DNA of 64,000 bases, taken from positions 495,737-559,736 of the forward strand of contig JALWVU010000055.1 in assembly GCA_027079305.1 (NCBI GenBank), given 5' to 3'. Origin of the DNA: Aquificaceae bacterium. Lineage in GTDB: Bacteria > Aquificota > Aquificia > Aquificales > Aquificaceae. Both the position numbers and the translations under genes were made by a program. Shown here piece by piece: positions 62,943 through 64,000 of this stretch (its first letter is position 1; every line of letters starts with the position of its first letter). The notes beneath the pieces were generated by a model that was not told where the DNA came from, made no database searches, and worked only from the letters and a program-made list of their open reading frames with translations.

Positions 62943-63033
62943 TCAGATGATGGTCTTGCTCTCAATCCTCGGACTCCTCGGACTCCTCGCGGGCTACTTT
63001 GTGACCACCAAGCTCTTCGGAGAGTCACGTTAG
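62926..63033 (+). CDS. 35-residue single-helix membrane peptide
   Basis: ATG 62926 lies inside the previous small ORF (17-base overlap). One Leu/Gly membrane helix (VLLSILGLLGLLAGYFV), then TTKLFGESR. The DNA contains a short ctcggactc-type tandem repeat. Its stop overlaps the convergent dehydratase-like gene by 4 bases. Speculative. Confidence 0.4.
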   Translation: MEITNDQMMVLLSILGLLGLLAGYFVTTKLFGESR

Positions 63034-64000
63034 GCCCTCCCCATCAGCTTAGCAACGTGCATAACGTAGTTGGCGGAGGTCCCAGCGTAGCCGTAGTGGG
63101 GAACTTTGTAGGTAGCCTTTTTAAGTTCGGGATGTTCCTCTTCGTAGTTCCTGATATCCTCCTCGGTGAGTCCTATTTTTTCGAGCACCTCCTCGAACTC
63201 CCTCTGGGCGCGCCTCTTGGCTTCGGTCAGGATCATCTGGCACCTCGAGAGGGCGTGAACCTCCGCGTCCCCTTTGACCTCTATGGGAGCGTAGAGGAGG
63301 TCTGGATGCTTTCCTAAGACCGCTTGCATGGCTCCTATGGACATGGTGTTGGGCATGCACCCGTAGGGGGAGAGCTCACAGATCATGTGGGCGTGTTTGT
63401 TAAGATGTGCATATAAGGCCTTTCCTATCAGCATGAATCCCTCACCGCCAGCGAGGAAGTGGTGGAAGTAGGGCCTTGCGAGCCTGCGAAGCTCCTCCTG
63501 AGGGGGCAGGGGATTGGGAATGTTGTTAAGAGCTTTTCTGAGCCTGTTGTAGGTGTAGTGGTAGAGACCCAGAAGTAGCTTGACGACCGCCTTCTTGAGC
63601 CAGAACTTGTCCACGAACTCCCTGCTCTCCTCCATCCTCCAGAGGCTCATGTAGATGAGGTAGTCCATCCAGACCGCGATCGGGGGAGGTATAACCTCCG
63701 CACCTTCCTTCTCAAGCCACCTCTTTATGTTGTAGTTGCCGTCCCCCTCGTGGGTCTGGAGCCAGAACTCTCCCGTGATCTTGACCTTGGGCTTGACCCT
63801 CAGCCTGTCCACTTCCACCTCATCCCAGAGCTCCTTAACCTCTCTCAGAGCCTTCACAAAGTAAGACGTGGTGACGTGCCATATCAGAGATCCCCACTTC
63901 TTACCTTTAGCGGGGCGCTTTTTGAGCTTCTCGTATAAAAGCTCCACGCTCTCCTTGAGGACCCTGTCCGTCTCCCCTGGGACGAGCTCGTAGGGGCGTG
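63030..64000 (-). CDS. HgdB-like 2-hydroxyacyl-CoA dehydratase/double-cubane-type subunit (partial)
   Basis: The frame is open to the right window edge, so this is the C-terminal part, at least 322 residues; a GTG at 63947 is internal because the coding pattern (RPYELVPGETDRVL) continues upstream. ITGEFWLQTHEGDGNYNIKRWLE, and CELSPYGCMPNTMSIGAMQ with two Cys are signatures of the HgdB-related domain that follows DUF2229 in fused proteins. It should carry the catalytic iron-sulfur cluster activated by the 723-residue ATPase. Confidence 0.82.
   Translation of the reverse strand, partial: RPYELVPGETDRVLKESVELLYEKLKKRPAKGKKWGSLIWHVTTSYFVKALREVKELWDEVEVDRLRVKPKVKITGEFWLQTHEGDGNYNIKRWLEKEGAEVIPPPIAVWMDYLIYMSLWRMEESREFVDKFWLKKAVVKLLLGLYHYTYNRLRKALNNIPNPLPPQEELRRLARPYFHHFLAGGEGFMLIGKALYAHLNKHAHMICELSPYGCMPNTMSIGAMQAVLGKHPDLLYAPIEVKGDAEVHALSRCQMILTEAKRRAQREFEEVLEKIGLTEEDIRNYEEEHPELKKATYKVPHYGYAGTSANYVMHVAKLMGRA

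Noticed and set aside
62965..63000. Tandem ctcggactc repeat as a minisatellite
   Set aside because: Only about two copies, and it is explained by the Leu-Gly-rich reading of the small peptide.

Overview
The window looks like a chromosomal segment of a hydrogen- or sulfur-oxidising thermophile of the Aquificales, most likely an Aquificaceae relative of Aquifex, Hydrogenobacter, Thermocrinis or Hydrogenivirga. The evidence is a set of Aquifex-like proteins (short DnaA, metal-dependent KdsA, HisZ, class V fructose-1,6-bisphosphatase, a 347-residue SucD-like protein that fits citryl-CoA synthetase of the reductive TCA cycle), heavy AGG/ATA codon use, Lys/Glu-rich proteins and extreme compaction. 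I cannot fix the genus from sequence alone. No rRNA, CRISPR array, IS element or prophage was seen. Two tRNA genes are present.

Layout. 1-1375: an outer-membrane TPR/beta-barrel (YaiO-like) gene split by a run of nine A, coupled to a CheY-like receiver (1372-1722). 1748-2907: an AT-rich pair, a GHKL ATPase and a STAS-like DUF4325 protein, probably acquired. 2965-12.5 kb: archease, fabZ, ftsB, eno, DedA-type protein, HD-GYP/GGDEF protein, ugd, radical SAM protein, arsC, engB and thrC. 12.5-23 kb: a MoaD/ThiS-like carrier, DUF72, a methyltransferase-scpA-galT-cdsA-uppS-cpoB run, kdsA, metK and hisZ-orf-grpE. 23.2-23.9 kb: a toxin-antitoxin pair whose PIN toxin is frameshifted. 23.9-33.5 kb: pncB, tRNA-Arg, ispB-like, PP2C phosphatase, hisA, a 2-hydroxyacid dehydrogenase, tRNA-Thr, an RHH gene behind two inverted repeats, the SucD/CcsB-like gene, a YihY membrane protein and kamA. 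33.7-40.3 kb: tatB-tatC-aldo/keto reductase, dnaA, class V FBPase, a peptide ABC permease, DUF58 and a cold-shock gene with a well-defined promoter and leader hairpin. 40.4-48.3 kb: uvrC, then an AT-richer polysaccharide export cassette (SLBB/Wza-like, Wzi-like, Wzz-like), then hslV. 48.3-55.3 kb: hldD, a membrane-fusion protein with an MacB/LolE-like permease, an alpha/beta hydrolase, a methyltransferase and a GspL/GspM-like pair. 55.4-58.1 kb: a di-iron metallo-beta-lactamase protein followed by Sco, PCuAC and a CxxH thioredoxin-fold lipoprotein, which fits copper delivery to a terminal oxidase. 58.2-59.4 kb: an AT-rich unknown membrane protein. 59.3-64 kb: a three-gene 2-hydroxyacyl-CoA dehydratase/activase-type system that runs off the right edge, with two tiny membrane ORFs between its genes.

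Two window-wide patterns stand out. First, many first-in-operon genes have a TANAAT-like hexamer ending 6-8 nt before the start codon and no Shine-Dalgarno, which would make their mRNAs essentially leaderless, while internal operon genes keep GGAGG-type sites and ATGA/TGATG overlaps. Second, every one of the 15 convergent gene pairs overlaps or abuts at the stop codons, leaving no room for terminators between them. There is no gene-free stretch over 300 bases; the longest are about 170-200 bases (29565-29755 and 33515-33711) and are described below.

The candidates I would look at first are the A9 split gene, the GHKL/DUF4325 island, the 411-residue membrane protein, the leaderless/convergent-overlap genome style, and the CxxH protein in the copper cluster. 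None is proven to be a new system. Statements about base composition were judged by eye, not computed.
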